From NCBI GenBank assembly GCA_035624785.1, contig DASPQV010000041.1:1-64000 (forward strand): 64,000 nt of DNA. The letters run 5' to 3'. A program made the translations under genes and the position numbers. The notes under the pieces are model-generated. The model had not been told where the DNA came from. It saw nothing but the letters and a program-made list of their open reading frames with translations, and did not search any database. The DNA is from JAJZNI01 sp035624785. Its GTDB lineage: Bacteria > Chloroflexota > Dormibacteria > Aeolococcales > Aeolococcaceae. This document shows positions 51,045-60,123 of the stretch, piece after piece; position 1 is the stretch's first letter; each line of letters starts with the position of its first letter.

Positions 51045-52970
51045 GTGACCCTGAGCGATCAGCGAATTGGCGGCTATCTGCCGATCGGCGGCTACTCGCT
51101 GATCGGCGACTGCCGGAGTGCCGCCCTGGTCGGCGTCGACGGCAGCATCGACTGGTGCTGCCTGCCTCGCTTCGACTCGCCGTCCGTCTTCGGGCGCATC
51201 CTCGACGCCCAGCGAGGCGGCTACTGGCAGCTGCGGCCACATGGCCACCACCGATCGGAGCAGCGCTACGGCGACCGCAGCAACGTTCTGCGCACCATCT
51301 TCCACACCCCCACCGGGCTGGTTCTGGTCAGCGACTTCATGCCCGTCGACGAGGCGACCCTGGCCCATCAGGCGCGTCCCCACGGCGGCGCCCGGCTGGT
51401 GCGGATCGTGGACTGCCTCTCGGGCAGCGTCACCATGGAGCAGCACATCGAGGTGCGCCCGGACTACGGGCGTGCCGAGGTCGCCTTCGAGGCGGAGGGC
51501 CGCCGCTTCCACGGTGACGCCCAGGGGCTGCATCTGTGCGTGGTCTCCACTCGCAAGATCGCCGGCGCGTCGTCCAGCTTCTCGCTCTCCGCCGGGGACG
51601 CGGTCGCCCTCTGCCTGCGCTGCCAGCACAGCCGCGACGCCTGCCCGACCTCGGAAACCGGCTGGACCGTCGAGCGGGCCCGCCGCCTGCTCCGCGACAC
51701 CCTCGGATTCTGGTGGCGGTGGATCGCCAGGGTCCGCTACGACGGTGCCTATCCCGAACCGGTCTGGCGATCCGCGCTGGCCCTCAAGCTGATGACCTAC
51801 GCCCCCACCGGGGCGATCGTGGCCGCGCCCACCGCCTCGCTTCCCGAGGCGCTCGGCGGTCAGCGCAACTGGGATTACCGGTTCACCTGGCTGCGCGACG
51901 CGTCTCTCACCCTCTTCGGCTTGTTCCAGCTCGGTCTGCACGACGAGGCCCACGACTTCTTCGAGTGGCTGCGCCGGACCGGGATCGGCGAGGCGCACTC
52001 GGTGCAGAACCTCTACCGGGTCGACGGCGAAGCCCGGGTCGGCGAGGAGACCCTCGGCCATTGGTCCGGCTACAGGGACTCGGCGCCGGTTCGAATCGGC
52101 AACGCCGCCGCCGACCAGCTGCAGCTGGACGTCTACGGGGAGCTGCTCGACAGCGCGTATCTATACGCGCGCTTCGGCGGCGAGATCAGCCATGTCCTGT
52201 GGACGGAGCTGCACGCGGTCGTCGACCTCGCCATCGAGAGGTGGGAGAGCCCTGACGCCTCGATCTGGGAGAGCCGTGGCCGCCAGCTCCACTACACGTA
52301 CAGCAAGATGATGTGCTGGGTGGCGGTGGACCGCGGCCTCCGGCTGGCCGAGCGCTTCGGGCTTCCCCATGATCGGGAGCGGTGGGATGCGGCTCGGCGC
52401 GCCATCCACCGCCGGGTCACCATGGAGGGATACAGCCGGGCTCGACGCAGCTTCACCCAGACGCTCGGGGGACGGAGCCTCGATGCGGCGATGCTTCGGG
52501 CCAGCCAGGTTCGCCTTCTCGAGGATCGTGACCCGCGCATCGTGTCCACCGTCCGCGCCATCGAGCGGCACCTCGGGAAGGGGGTGCTGGTGACCCGATA
52601 CCGCCCGGAAGAGGTCGATGACGGCGTGGACCACGGCACTGAGGGCGCCTTCCTGATGTGCTCCTTCTGGCTGGTGGACGCCCTGGCCCACGTCGGCAAG
52701 GTCGAGGAGGCGCAGCGCCGGTTCGAGCGGCTCCTCGCCTTCTCGGCTCCGGTGGGGCTGATGGCTGAGGAGGTCGACCCCGGGACCGGGGAGCAGCTCG
52801 GCAACTACCCGCAGGCCTTCACCCATCTGGCGCTGATCGGCGCTGCGGTCAACATCGAACGCGCCCGGCACCGCCGGCTCGCGGTCGAGGGGCTCCCGGT
52901 GGCGGCGAGGATACGGGACGCCGGCTCGGCGGCCGCGACCCGGGCCCGCTCCCGGGCGCGCCCCCGATGA
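51045..52970 (+). CDS. GH15-family glycoside hydrolase (glucoamylase/trehalase-like)
   Basis: 641 aa. An N-terminal beta-sandwich (YSLIGDCRSAALVGVDGSIDWCCLPRFDSPSVFGRIL) and an (alpha/alpha)6 domain with SLPEALGGQRNWDYRFTWLRDASLTLFGLF and the late DHGTEGAFLMCSFWLVDALAHVGKVEEA are typical of GH15 trehalases and glucoamylases in actinobacteria. It would hydrolyse alpha-glucosides such as trehalose or maltooligosaccharides in the cytoplasm (no signal peptide). GTG 51045. Followed by a GHMP kinase. Confidence 0.9.
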   Translation: MTLSDQRIGGYLPIGGYSLIGDCRSAALVGVDGSIDWCCLPRFDSPSVFGRILDAQRGGYWQLRPHGHHRSEQRYGDRSNVLRTIFHTPTGLVLVSDFMPVDEATLAHQARPHGGARLVRIVDCLSGSVTMEQHIEVRPDYGRAEVAFEAEGRRFHGDAQGLHLCVVSTRKIAGASSSFSLSAGDAVALCLRCQHSRDACPTSETGWTVERARRLLRDTLGFWWRWIARVRYDGAYPEPVWRSALALKLMTYAPTGAIVAAPTASLPEALGGQRNWDYRFTWLRDASLTLFGLFQLGLHDEAHDFFEWLRRTGIGEAHSVQNLYRVDGEARVGEETLGHWSGYRDSAPVRIGNAAADQLQLDVYGELLDSAYLYARFGGEISHVLWTELHAVVDLAIERWESPDASIWESRGRQLHYTYSKMMCWVAVDRGLRLAERFGLPHDRERWDAARRAIHRRVTMEGYSRARRSFTQTLGGRSLDAAMLRASQVRLLEDRDPRIVSTVRAIERHLGKGVLVTRYRPEEVDDGVDHGTEGAFLMCSFWLVDALAHVGKVEEAQRRFERLLAFSAPVGLMAEEVDPGTGEQLGNYPQAFTHLALIGAAVNIERARHRRLAVEGLPVAARIRDAGSAAATRARSRARPR

Positions 52971-53046
52971 GCGGCTCGGCGGGCAGCGCGCCGGCGAGCA
53001 GGCCGTGCCGCCCGGGCCCGCCCGGCTGGTGGCGCGGTTTCCCCGC

Positions 53047-54225
53047 ATGAGACGCGCGGCTGGGCCCGGGCCGGAGCGGCAGGCGGAGCGCACCGGGCGC
53101 GCCGCCCGGGTCCTCCAGGCAGCCTTCGGCGGCCCCGCGGCGGCGGTGGGTTGCGCCCCGGGGCGGGTCACCCTGATCGGTGACCACGTCGACTACGTGG
53201 GTGGGCGGATCGCCTGCATGGCCGTCGACCTTGCCCTGGCCGTGGCTGTCCGCCCCTCGGTCGACGGACAGTGGCGGGTAGCGAGCGGGGGACGGCAGGT
53301 CGAGCGGCTGCGGCCCTCCATGGCCGGTGACATCGGTGATCGGGTCTTCGCCGCCGCCGTCGCCCTGCAGCGCCTGGGCCTTCCGGTGCCGCCGGTGGAG
53401 GCCGGGGTCGACGGTGATCTCCCCGCGGCCGCCGGGCTCAGCTCGTCGGCGGCGGTCGTCACCGGGACCGTGGTCGCCCTGCTCCGCCTCCTGGACCGGC
53501 GGCTCGAAGCCGAAGCCGTGGTGGCCGCGTCGCTGAGCGCCGAGCGTGACATCGTGGGGGTGCCCTGCGGCGAGCTTGACCAGCGCGCGATCGTCCACTC
53601 CCGGGCCGGATCGGTGCTCATCCTGGATTGCGCCCGCGCCTCGTGGCGTCGCCTTCCCTGGCCCTGGCCGGGGATCGGGGTGCTGGTGGCGGCGAGCGGT
53701 GAGAGCCACGACGTCGGGGGCGCGGAGTACCGGCAGCGCCGCGACGCCGCGGCGGCCGTCTGTGCCTCCCTGGGAGCGGGCTCGTGCCAGGAGATCGGCG
53801 ACCGCTGGCGAGAGCTGCCCGCCGAGCTGCAGCCTCGCGGGCGTCACATCGCCACCGAAACCCGCCGCAGCGACGCCGCCGCGGCCGCGCTGGAGGCTGC
53901 AGACGCCGCCGAGCTGGGCCGGCTGATGGATGAGAGCCATCAGTCGCTCCGCCAGGACTGCGAGGTCAGCACCTCGCGGCTCGACGCGATGGTGCACGCG
54001 GTGCGCGCCGTCAGGGGCTGCTTCGGCGCCCGGCTCACCGGTGCCGGGTTCGGGGGCAGCATCATCGCCCTGGTGGAGCGGAGCGCGGCGGCGCGCTGTG
54101 CCGCCGCGGTGGCGCGGGTGGGGTCGCCGGCTCCCCGCGCCTGGCTGCTGGCCCCGGCGGACGGTCTGGAGGTGTCCGCCGCCGACGTCGTCATCGCCGC
54201 GAGCGACCCCGGAACGGTGGGGTAA
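53047..54225 (+). CDS. Galactokinase-like GHMP kinase
   Basis: 392 aa. Kinase signatures: APGRVTLIGDHVDYVGG (GalK lead normally GRVNLIGEHTDY), ATP loop LPAAAGLSSSAAVVTGTVVALL, and the late RLTGAGFGGSIIALVE. Two lead residues that contact the sugar are changed (Glu to Asp, Thr to Val), so the sugar may not be galactose; galT and galE are not nearby. ATG 53047 is chosen; GTG 53005 would add 14 residues. It follows GH15 by 76 bp. Confidence 0.82.
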   Translation: MRRAAGPGPERQAERTGRAARVLQAAFGGPAAAVGCAPGRVTLIGDHVDYVGGRIACMAVDLALAVAVRPSVDGQWRVASGGRQVERLRPSMAGDIGDRVFAAAVALQRLGLPVPPVEAGVDGDLPAAAGLSSSAAVVTGTVVALLRLLDRRLEAEAVVAASLSAERDIVGVPCGELDQRAIVHSRAGSVLILDCARASWRRLPWPWPGIGVLVAASGESHDVGGAEYRQRRDAAAAVCASLGAGSCQEIGDRWRELPAELQPRGRHIATETRRSDAAAAALEAADAAELGRLMDESHQSLRQDCEVSTSRLDAMVHAVRAVRGCFGARLTGAGFGGSIIALVERSAAARCAAAVARVGSPAPRAWLLAPADGLEVSAADVVIAASDPGTVG

Positions 54226-54268
54226 CCTTCCGCTGGTCCCATCAGGGCTTCGGTGAGGGAGGTGTCCC

Positions 54269-55069
54269 ATGGTCGATGCTCAAGCCGCCCAATGGCTTCC
54301 GGAGAGCGCCGGAGGCCGGCTGGCGGAGACCGCCGCCGGCAAGTGCTTCACCTCCGACCTGAGCGTCGACGAGTTTGTCCTGGTGCGGGAGAGCGGGTTC
54401 GTGCCGCTCGGCCTGGTGATGGGAAGCTCGATGTACCACGTGGGACTGCAGATGGCCCGCTGGAGCCAGTCGGTGGAGCTCCAGAACCTCAGCCAGGCCA
54501 TGTATTCGGGCCGCGAGCTGGCCATCGAGAGGATGGTGGCCGAGGCCACCCAGCTGGGCGCGGACGGCATCGCCGGCGTCGACCTGCGCATGGTCGCCTA
54601 CGTCGGCGGTGAGGACGTGATGGAGTTCCTGGCGGTGGGCACCGCGGTGCGCTCCGAGAAGGCTCCGGGGAGCTTCCGGGAGGCCTCGGGCAGGCCGTTC
54701 AGCTCGGCGCTCTCGGGCCGCGACTTCTTCAAGCTGATGCGGTACGGCTGGGTCCCCACCGGGCTGGTGCTGGGAAGCTGCGTCTACCACGTCGCTCACC
54801 AGTCCATCCGCCAGGCGATGCAGCAGATGGGCAAGAACGTCGAGATGCCGCTGTACACCCAGGCCATCTACACCGCCCGGGAGCTGGCCATGTCGAGGAT
54901 GCAGTCCGACGCCGAGAGGAGCGGCGCGGCCGGCATCGTGGGCGTTGCGGTGACCGAGCACCCTCACGCCTGGGGCGAGCATGCCGTGGAGTTCCTGGCG
55001 GTCGGCACCGGGGTCCGCCCGGTCACGGCGCCGCCGGCGAGCGCCCTGCCCTTCGTGGTCCCGGTCTGA
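54269..55069 (+). CDS. Protein with two YbjQ-like (heavy-metal-binding) domains
   Basis: 266 aa made of two similar halves. In each, a short strand with F(V/F)xLxR/YGWVPxGLVxGSxxYHV (about 35-55 and 160-180) is followed by a helix ending YSGRELAIERMVAEATQLGADGIAGVDLRMV or its counterpart (YTARELAMSRMQSDAERSGAAGIVGVAV) and a strand VMEFLAVGTAVR / AVEFLAVGTGVR. YbjQ domains normally form pentamers from one copy. Strong AGGGAGGTG site before ATG 54269. Function not established. Confidence 0.78.
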   Translation: MVDAQAAQWLPESAGGRLAETAAGKCFTSDLSVDEFVLVRESGFVPLGLVMGSSMYHVGLQMARWSQSVELQNLSQAMYSGRELAIERMVAEATQLGADGIAGVDLRMVAYVGGEDVMEFLAVGTAVRSEKAPGSFREASGRPFSSALSGRDFFKLMRYGWVPTGLVLGSCVYHVAHQSIRQAMQQMGKNVEMPLYTQAIYTARELAMSRMQSDAERSGAAGIVGVAVTEHPHAWGEHAVEFLAVGTGVRPVTAPPASALPFVVPV

Positions 55070-55142
55070 GGTCCGGCCTCTCCGCCTGAACCTCGGGGCC
55101 CATCCCATCGAGTCGTCGACCCGGGCGGGCGGGCTTCGCGCG

Positions 55143-55160
55143 CTTGCATAAAGATGCAAG
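55143..55160. promoter_or_regulatory. ARG-box-like ArgR operator
   Basis: CTTGCATAAAGATGCAAG: 18 bp, two 7-bp arms around AAAG. The length, centre and TGnAT half-site follow the ARG box (TGAAT-W4-ATTCA) except for the C/G at position 5. It lies 22 bp before the argC start and contains the -35 hexamer. argR is in the operon it would control. Confidence 0.75.
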
Positions 55161-55173
55161 ACATCCGTATAAT
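55144..55173 (+). promoter_or_regulatory. argC promoter, near-leaderless
   Basis: TTGCAT (55144-55149), 18-bp spacer, TATAAT (55168-55173, perfect -10). Transcription is expected at about 55180, three bases before ATG 55183, and there is no ribosome site. The -35 is inside the ArgR palindrome, so bound repressor would block polymerase. Confidence 0.7.
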
Positions 55174-55182
55174 CCCCCGACC

Positions 55183-56205
55183 ATGCCAGTCCCTCCCGTT
55201 CGCGCGGCGGTGTGCGGCGCCACCGGCTACCAGGGTGCCCAGTGCGTCCACCTCCTCCAGCGGCACCCGGGCATTGAGCTGGTTCGCGTCCTGGGGCGGA
55301 GCAGCGCCGGCCAGGTCTATGCCGAGGCCGTGCCGGGGAGCCGCCTCCAGCTCGTGGTCGAGGACGGGATGGACCCCGGTGACGCCGACGTGGTCTTCGC
55401 CGCCCTGCCCCACACCGTCACCGCCTCGGTGGCCCGCGACTGGCTGAGCTCGGGCAAGGTGGTCGTCGACCTCAGCGCTGACTTCCGGCTCCGCGACCCC
55501 GCCGCTTACACCCGCTGGTACGGGCTCGAGCATCCCGCCCCCGATCTCTGCGAGGAGGCGGTGTACTCCCTCGTCGAGATCCATCGCGAATCCATCCCCG
55601 GAGCCGACCTCCTGGCGGTTCCGGGCTGCTACCCGACGGCGAGCCTGCTGGCCACCGTTCCCGCCCTCCGCGAGGGGCTGGTGGAGCCGGAGGTCATCGT
55701 CGACGCCAAGAGCGGGGTGAGCGGGGCCGGCCGTTCCCCGGCCCTCGCCTACCACTTTCCGGAGGTGAATGAATCGGTCAAGGCCTATGGGGTCGCCGGC
55801 CACCGCCACAAGAGCGAGATGCTCCAGGAGCTCCGCGCCGCCGCAGGCGCCGAGGTCAGGCTCACCTTCGTCCCCCACCTGGTGCCGATGAGCCGAGGCA
55901 TCCTGGCCACCGCCTACCTCCATCCGGTCATCGGCCGCGGTGTCGCCGACGTGGCTGAGCTGATGCGGGGCTTCTGCGCCGCCAACCCCTTCCTGCGCTA
56001 CCAGGAGGCGCCCCCCGCCACCAAGTCGGTGACCGGCAGCAACGTGGCGGCCGTCAACGTCACCGATCAGGAGGGGATCGCGGTGGTGACCGTCGCCGAG
56101 GACAACCTGATCAAGGGTGGCGCCGGCCAGGCTGTGCAGGCGGCCAACCTGCGCTTCGGCCTCGGCGAGACCGCTGGGCTTCCGGGAAGCTCGATGTGGC
56201 CCTGA
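55183..56205 (+). CDS. argC: N-acetyl-gamma-glutamyl-phosphate reductase ArgC
   Basis: 340 aa. Rossmann start AAVCGATGYQGAQCVHLLQRHPGIELV, catalytic C149 in LLAVPGCYPTASLLA, and the late NHRHK-type GVAGHRHKSEM. It reduces N-acetylglutamyl phosphate with NADPH. First gene of argCJBDRGH. ATG 55183 is chosen because the 5' extension from 55144 covers the promoter and operator. Confidence 0.95.
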   Translation: MPVPPVRAAVCGATGYQGAQCVHLLQRHPGIELVRVLGRSSAGQVYAEAVPGSRLQLVVEDGMDPGDADVVFAALPHTVTASVARDWLSSGKVVVDLSADFRLRDPAAYTRWYGLEHPAPDLCEEAVYSLVEIHRESIPGADLLAVPGCYPTASLLATVPALREGLVEPEVIVDAKSGVSGAGRSPALAYHFPEVNESVKAYGVAGHRHKSEMLQELRAAAGAEVRLTFVPHLVPMSRGILATAYLHPVIGRGVADVAELMRGFCAANPFLRYQEAPPATKSVTGSNVAAVNVTDQEGIAVVTVAEDNLIKGGAGQAVQAANLRFGLGETAGLPGSSMWP

Positions 56206-56227
56206 GCGTGCCAATTTCGGGCCACCT

Positions 56228-57556
56228 ATGTCCGAAACCAGCTGGCCGGGGAGCCGTGGTCGCCGGGGGAAGCCGATCGAGAGGAACGGGTCGAGCGGCG
56301 GGGCGCCGGGATTGGCCGTGAGCATCCCGGGCGTCCCCGAGGTCGGAGCCGAGACGGCGGACGGGGTGTGCGCCCCGATCGGCTTCGCGGCAGGCACGGC
56401 CTCCGCCGACGTCCGGGGTGACGGAGCCAAGCGCGATGACATCGCGGTCATCGCCAGTGACCGCCCCTGCGCTGCGGCCGGGGTCTTCACCCGCAATCTC
56501 GTCAAGGCCGCCCCGGTGGTGATCTCGCAGCTCACCCTCAGGCGCGGCACCCCGATCCACGCCGTGGTCCTCAACTCCGGCAACGCCAACGCCTGCACCG
56601 GCGCCCAGGGCCTCCGCGACGCGCTCCGGATGTGCGCGCTCACCGCCGACGCCCTGGGCCGAGATCCCGTCGAGGTGGTGGTCTGCAGCACCGGGGTGAT
56701 CGGGCGCCCGCTGCCGATGAGCCGGGTGGCCGACGGCATCCGTGGCGCGGTTCGGAGCCTGGGACGCGACGCCGGCGGCGCCGCGGCCCGCTCCATCATG
56801 ACCACGGACACGGTGCCCAAGACGGCTGTCGCTCACTTCCGGATCATGGGGGTCGAGCACAGAGTGGGGGGGATGGCCAAGGGGTCGGGGATGATCCATC
56901 CGGACATGGCGACCCTGCTCGCCCTGGTGACCACCGATGCCGACGTCGCCGCCCCCGACCTGCAGGCGCTGCTCGGGGAGGTGGCCGATCGCAGCTTCAA
57001 CGCGGTCACCGTCGACGGCGACACCTCGACCAACGACACCCTGCTGGCCCTCGCCAACGGCGCTGCCGGCGGCCCTCGCCTGGTTCCCGGGGGGGACGGC
57101 TACGAGGCGTTCCGGCGGGCCGTGCTCGACGTCTGCGAGGACCTCGCCGAGCAGGTGGTCGCCGACGCCGAAGGGGCCACCAAGCACTTCCGGGTCTCGG
57201 TGACCGGGGCGGTCGACCGTGGTGAGGCGCGGTTGGCGGCCCGCACCGTGGCCCTCTCGCCTCTGGTCAAGACGGCGGTGCACGGCGCCGACCCGAACTG
57301 GGGCAGGATCATCATGGCCCTGGGGCGCAGCGGCGCCCACTTCACCCTGGACCGGTGCCGGGTGGTGATCGCGGGCACCACCGTCTTCGAGCGCGGGGCG
57401 CCCGCCGAGGTCGACCTCGACGCCGTCAGCGCCGCGCTCCACCAGCCCCGCATCGAGATCGGCATCCACCTGGGCGCCGGCGACGGAGAGGACCACGCCT
57501 GGGGCTGCGACCTCAGCGCCGGCTACGTGCGGATCAACGCGGAGTACACCACATGA
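56228..57556 (+). CDS. argJ: Bifunctional ornithine acetyltransferase/N-acetylglutamate synthase ArgJ
   Basis: 442 aa from ATG 56228. Self-cleavage and nucleophile T229 in KGSGMIHPDMATLLALVTTDA; the lead GVCAPIGFAAGTASADVRGDGAKRDDIAVI and the late VKTAVHGADPNWGRIIMALG are typical. It recycles the acetyl group from acetylornithine to glutamate. The first about 30 residues are not conserved; GTG 56318 is a good alternative start. ATGA overlap with argB. Confidence 0.93.
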   Translation: MSETSWPGSRGRRGKPIERNGSSGGAPGLAVSIPGVPEVGAETADGVCAPIGFAAGTASADVRGDGAKRDDIAVIASDRPCAAAGVFTRNLVKAAPVVISQLTLRRGTPIHAVVLNSGNANACTGAQGLRDALRMCALTADALGRDPVEVVVCSTGVIGRPLPMSRVADGIRGAVRSLGRDAGGAAARSIMTTDTVPKTAVAHFRIMGVEHRVGGMAKGSGMIHPDMATLLALVTTDADVAAPDLQALLGEVADRSFNAVTVDGDTSTNDTLLALANGAAGGPRLVPGGDGYEAFRRAVLDVCEDLAEQVVADAEGATKHFRVSVTGAVDRGEARLAARTVALSPLVKTAVHGADPNWGRIIMALGRSGAHFTLDRCRVVIAGTTVFERGAPAEVDLDAVSAALHQPRIEIGIHLGAGDGEDHAWGCDLSAGYVRINAEYTT

Positions 57557-58419
57557 CGACACCGAACGAGACCATCGGGGAGCGGATCCGCCGCGCCGAG
57601 GTGCTGCTGGAGGCGCTTCCCTACATCAAGCGCTTCTTCGGCCAGACCCTGGTCATCAAGCTCGGTGGAGCGGCGATGGGGGAGGACGTCGACAGCTTCC
57701 TGCAGGACGTCGTCCTGCTCCGCTTCGTGGGCATGCGCCCCGTCCTGGTGCACGGCGGCGGCCCCGAGATCTCCTCGTGGCAGAAGCGGCTGGGCATCGA
57801 GCCGCGCTTCGTCCACGGGCTCCGGGTCACCGACGCCCCCACCATGGAGGTGGTCAAGATGGTGCTCACCGGCAAGATCGGGCCGGAGCTGGTGAGCCGC
57901 ATCCACCGCCTCGGTGGCGAGGCGGTGGGGATGAGCGGCGAGGACGGTCCCACCCTCCTGGTCCGTCCTCGCGGAACCGTCGACGGCCACGACCTGGGAT
58001 TCGTCGGCGAGGTCGATCAGGTCAACCCCGAGCCGGTCGAGGCGGTGCTGCAGCAGAGCCGCATCCCGGTGGTCGCCTCGGTCGGCCTGGGCGTCGACGG
58101 CGAGGCATACAACGTCAACGCCGACACCGTCGCCGCTGAGCTGGCGGTCGCGCTCAGGGCCAGCAAGCTGATCCTGCTCACCGACGTCGAGGGGGTGCGG
58201 GACCAGGACGGCGCGCTGATCAGCCAGCTGGATCGGGCCCGCGCTGACCAGCTGATCTCGGGGGGCGCCGTGAATGGCGGGATGATCCCCAAGGTTCGGG
58301 CCGCGCTGCGCGCCCTGGACGCGGTCGAGGCGTCGCACATCATCGACGGCCGCGTGTCCCACGCTCTGCTCCTCGAGCTGCTCACCGAGCGCGGCGTCGG
58401 CACCATGGTCACCCGATGA
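57553..58419 (+). CDS. argB: Acetylglutamate kinase ArgB
   Basis: 288 aa amino-acid kinase fold. LVIKLGGAAMGE (phosphate loop), VLVHGGGPEISSWQKRLGIEPRFVHGLRVTD (substrate), VASVGLGVDGEAYNVNADTVAAELAVAL and KLILLTDVEGV are present. The N-terminal helix RIRRAEVLLEALPYIKRFFG is the type found in arginine-inhibited hexameric enzymes, so feedback control is likely. ATGA overlaps with argJ and argD. Confidence 0.95.
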   Translation: MTTPNETIGERIRRAEVLLEALPYIKRFFGQTLVIKLGGAAMGEDVDSFLQDVVLLRFVGMRPVLVHGGGPEISSWQKRLGIEPRFVHGLRVTDAPTMEVVKMVLTGKIGPELVSRIHRLGGEAVGMSGEDGPTLLVRPRGTVDGHDLGFVGEVDQVNPEPVEAVLQQSRIPVVASVGLGVDGEAYNVNADTVAAELAVALRASKLILLTDVEGVRDQDGALISQLDRARADQLISGGAVNGGMIPKVRAALRALDAVEASHIIDGRVSHALLLELLTERGVGTMVTR

Positions 58420-59633
58420 CCGGCCCGGTGCTGGAGGCGAGCTCGACGCTCTCCGCGATCGAGGAGCGCGAGCGCACCTCGCTGATGTCGACCTACGCAC
58501 GGCTGCCCATCGCGCTGCGCGAGGGGCGCGGCTGCACGGTGGTGGACACCGACGGCCGCGAGTACCTCGACATGGTGGCGGGCATCGCGGTGAGCGTGCT
58601 CGGCCACGCCCACCCCGCCGTGCTCAGCGCCGTGGAGGTCCAGGCGAGGCGGGTCATCCATCTCAGCAACCTCTACTTCTCAGAGCCCCAATTGCAGGCT
58701 GCCGAGAGGCTCATCGCCACCGCCTTCCCGAGCCGCGCCTTTCTCTGCAACAGCGGGGCGGAGGCGGTCGAGGCTGCCATCAAGCTGGCCCGCAAGTGGG
58801 GTAGGGTGTATCGGGGCGGGGCCGGCACCGTCATCTGCGCCCGCGGCGCCTTCCACGGCCGGACCCTCGGCGCCCTCGCGGCCACCGCCAACCGGCGCTA
58901 CAAGGACCCCTTCGAGCCCCTGCCCCGCGGCTTCGTCCACGTCGGATTCGACTCCCTGGCCGAGGTGGAGGCCGCGGTCGACGACGCCACCGTGGCCGTG
59001 CTGATGGAGCCCATCGAAGGCGAATCCGGCGTCAACCCGATGAGCGACACGACCCTCCGCGGCCTCCGCCGGCTGTGTGACGAGCGGGACCTGCTGCTCA
59101 TCCTCGACGAGGTCCAGAGCGGCATGGGCCGCACCGGCCGCTGGTGGGCCCATCAGCACAGCGGCGCCGTGCCCGACGTGATGGCGGTGGCCAAGGGGCT
59201 GGGGGGCGGCCTGCCCATCGGCGCCGTGCTCGCAGCGCCGCGCGCCGACGTCTTCGAGCCCGGCGACCACGGCTCCACCTTCGGGGGCGGCCCCCTGGTC
59301 AGCGCGGTGGCCGCGGCGGTCATCGACGCCATCGAAAAGGACAGCCTTGTCGAGAACGCGGCCGCCACCGGCCAGCGGCTGCGGTCCGGGCTGGTCGAGC
59401 TGGCGGCGGCGGGGGCTCCGATCGCGGAGGTGCGCGGTCGCGGCCTGATGCTGGGCGTGGTCCTGACCCGGGAGATCGCCGCCCGGGTGGTCCGCGCCGC
59501 CCTGGACCAGCTTCTTATCGTCAATGCCTGCGGCCCCTCCCTGATCCGGCTGGTCCCCGCCCTGGTGCTCACCGAGGCGGAGGCCGATGAGGCGGTCCGG
59601 CGCTTCGCCCTGGCGCTGGAGGCAGCGGGGTGA
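58416..59633 (+). CDS. argD: Acetylornithine aminotransferase ArgD
   Basis: 405 aa class III PLP enzyme. SRAFLCNSGAEAVEAAIKLARKWG, GAFHGRTLGALAATANRRYKDPFEPLPRGF (acetylornithine type), ILDEVQSGMGRTGRWWAHQ and the Schiff-base lysine in MAVAKGLGGGLPIGAVL are all seen. GTGA overlap with argR. Confidence 0.95.
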   Translation: MTGPVLEASSTLSAIEERERTSLMSTYARLPIALREGRGCTVVDTDGREYLDMVAGIAVSVLGHAHPAVLSAVEVQARRVIHLSNLYFSEPQLQAAERLIATAFPSRAFLCNSGAEAVEAAIKLARKWGRVYRGGAGTVICARGAFHGRTLGALAATANRRYKDPFEPLPRGFVHVGFDSLAEVEAAVDDATVAVLMEPIEGESGVNPMSDTTLRGLRRLCDERDLLLILDEVQSGMGRTGRWWAHQHSGAVPDVMAVAKGLGGGLPIGAVLAAPRADVFEPGDHGSTFGGGPLVSAVAAAVIDAIEKDSLVENAAATGQRLRSGLVELAAAGAPIAEVRGRGLMLGVVLTREIAARVVRAALDQLLIVNACGPSLIRLVPALVLTEAEADEAVRRFALALEAAG

Positions 59634-60121
59634 ACCTCACCACGGTCCTCCGCCCGGCCGCCAAGGCGGAACGCCAGGAGGCCATCCTCGGCCTGGTCCG
59701 TGCCCGGACCGTGCGCACCCAGGACGAGATCGTCGCCGCCCTGCATCGCCGGGGCCTCGAGGTCACCCAGGCCACCGTCTCCCGGGATATCCGGGAGCTC
59801 GGCCTGGCCCGCGTCCACGACCCCGACGGCGTCCGCTACGTGGCCACCGGGAGCGGCACCGAGGAGCCCTCACCGGTGAGCACCCGGCTGCGTGCGGTGA
59901 TGCGGGAGCACGTCCGCTCCCTGGAGTTCGTGGAGCACATCGGCGTGGTCCACACCCGACCCAGCAGCGCTCCCCTGGTGGCCGCGGTCATCGACACCGC
60001 TCATTTCGAGGAGGTCGCCGGCACCGTCGCCGGTGATGACACCGTCCTGGTGGTGGTGCGCACGCGCCCGGCCGCCCGCCGCCTCGCCGACCGCCTGCGG
60101 GGCGCCATCGAGGGAGCTTGA
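59630..60121 (+). CDS. argR: Arginine repressor ArgR
   Basis: 163 aa. N-terminal winged helix (QEAILGLVRARTVRTQDEIVAALHRRGLEVTQATVSRDIRELGLAR) and a C-terminal oligomerisation/arginine-binding domain ending VIDTAHFEEVAGTVAGDDTVLVVVRTR. The GDD of the Arg pocket is kept. Hexameric ArgR with arginine represses the biosynthetic genes. It probably binds the palindrome at 55143 and so represses its own operon. GTG start overlapping argD. Confidence 0.95.
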   Translation: MNLTTVLRPAAKAERQEAILGLVRARTVRTQDEIVAALHRRGLEVTQATVSRDIRELGLARVHDPDGVRYVATGSGTEEPSPVSTRLRAVMREHVRSLEFVEHIGVVHTRPSSAPLVAAVIDTAHFEEVAGTVAGDDTVLVVVRTRPAARRLADRLRGAIEGA

Positions 60122-60123
60122 CG

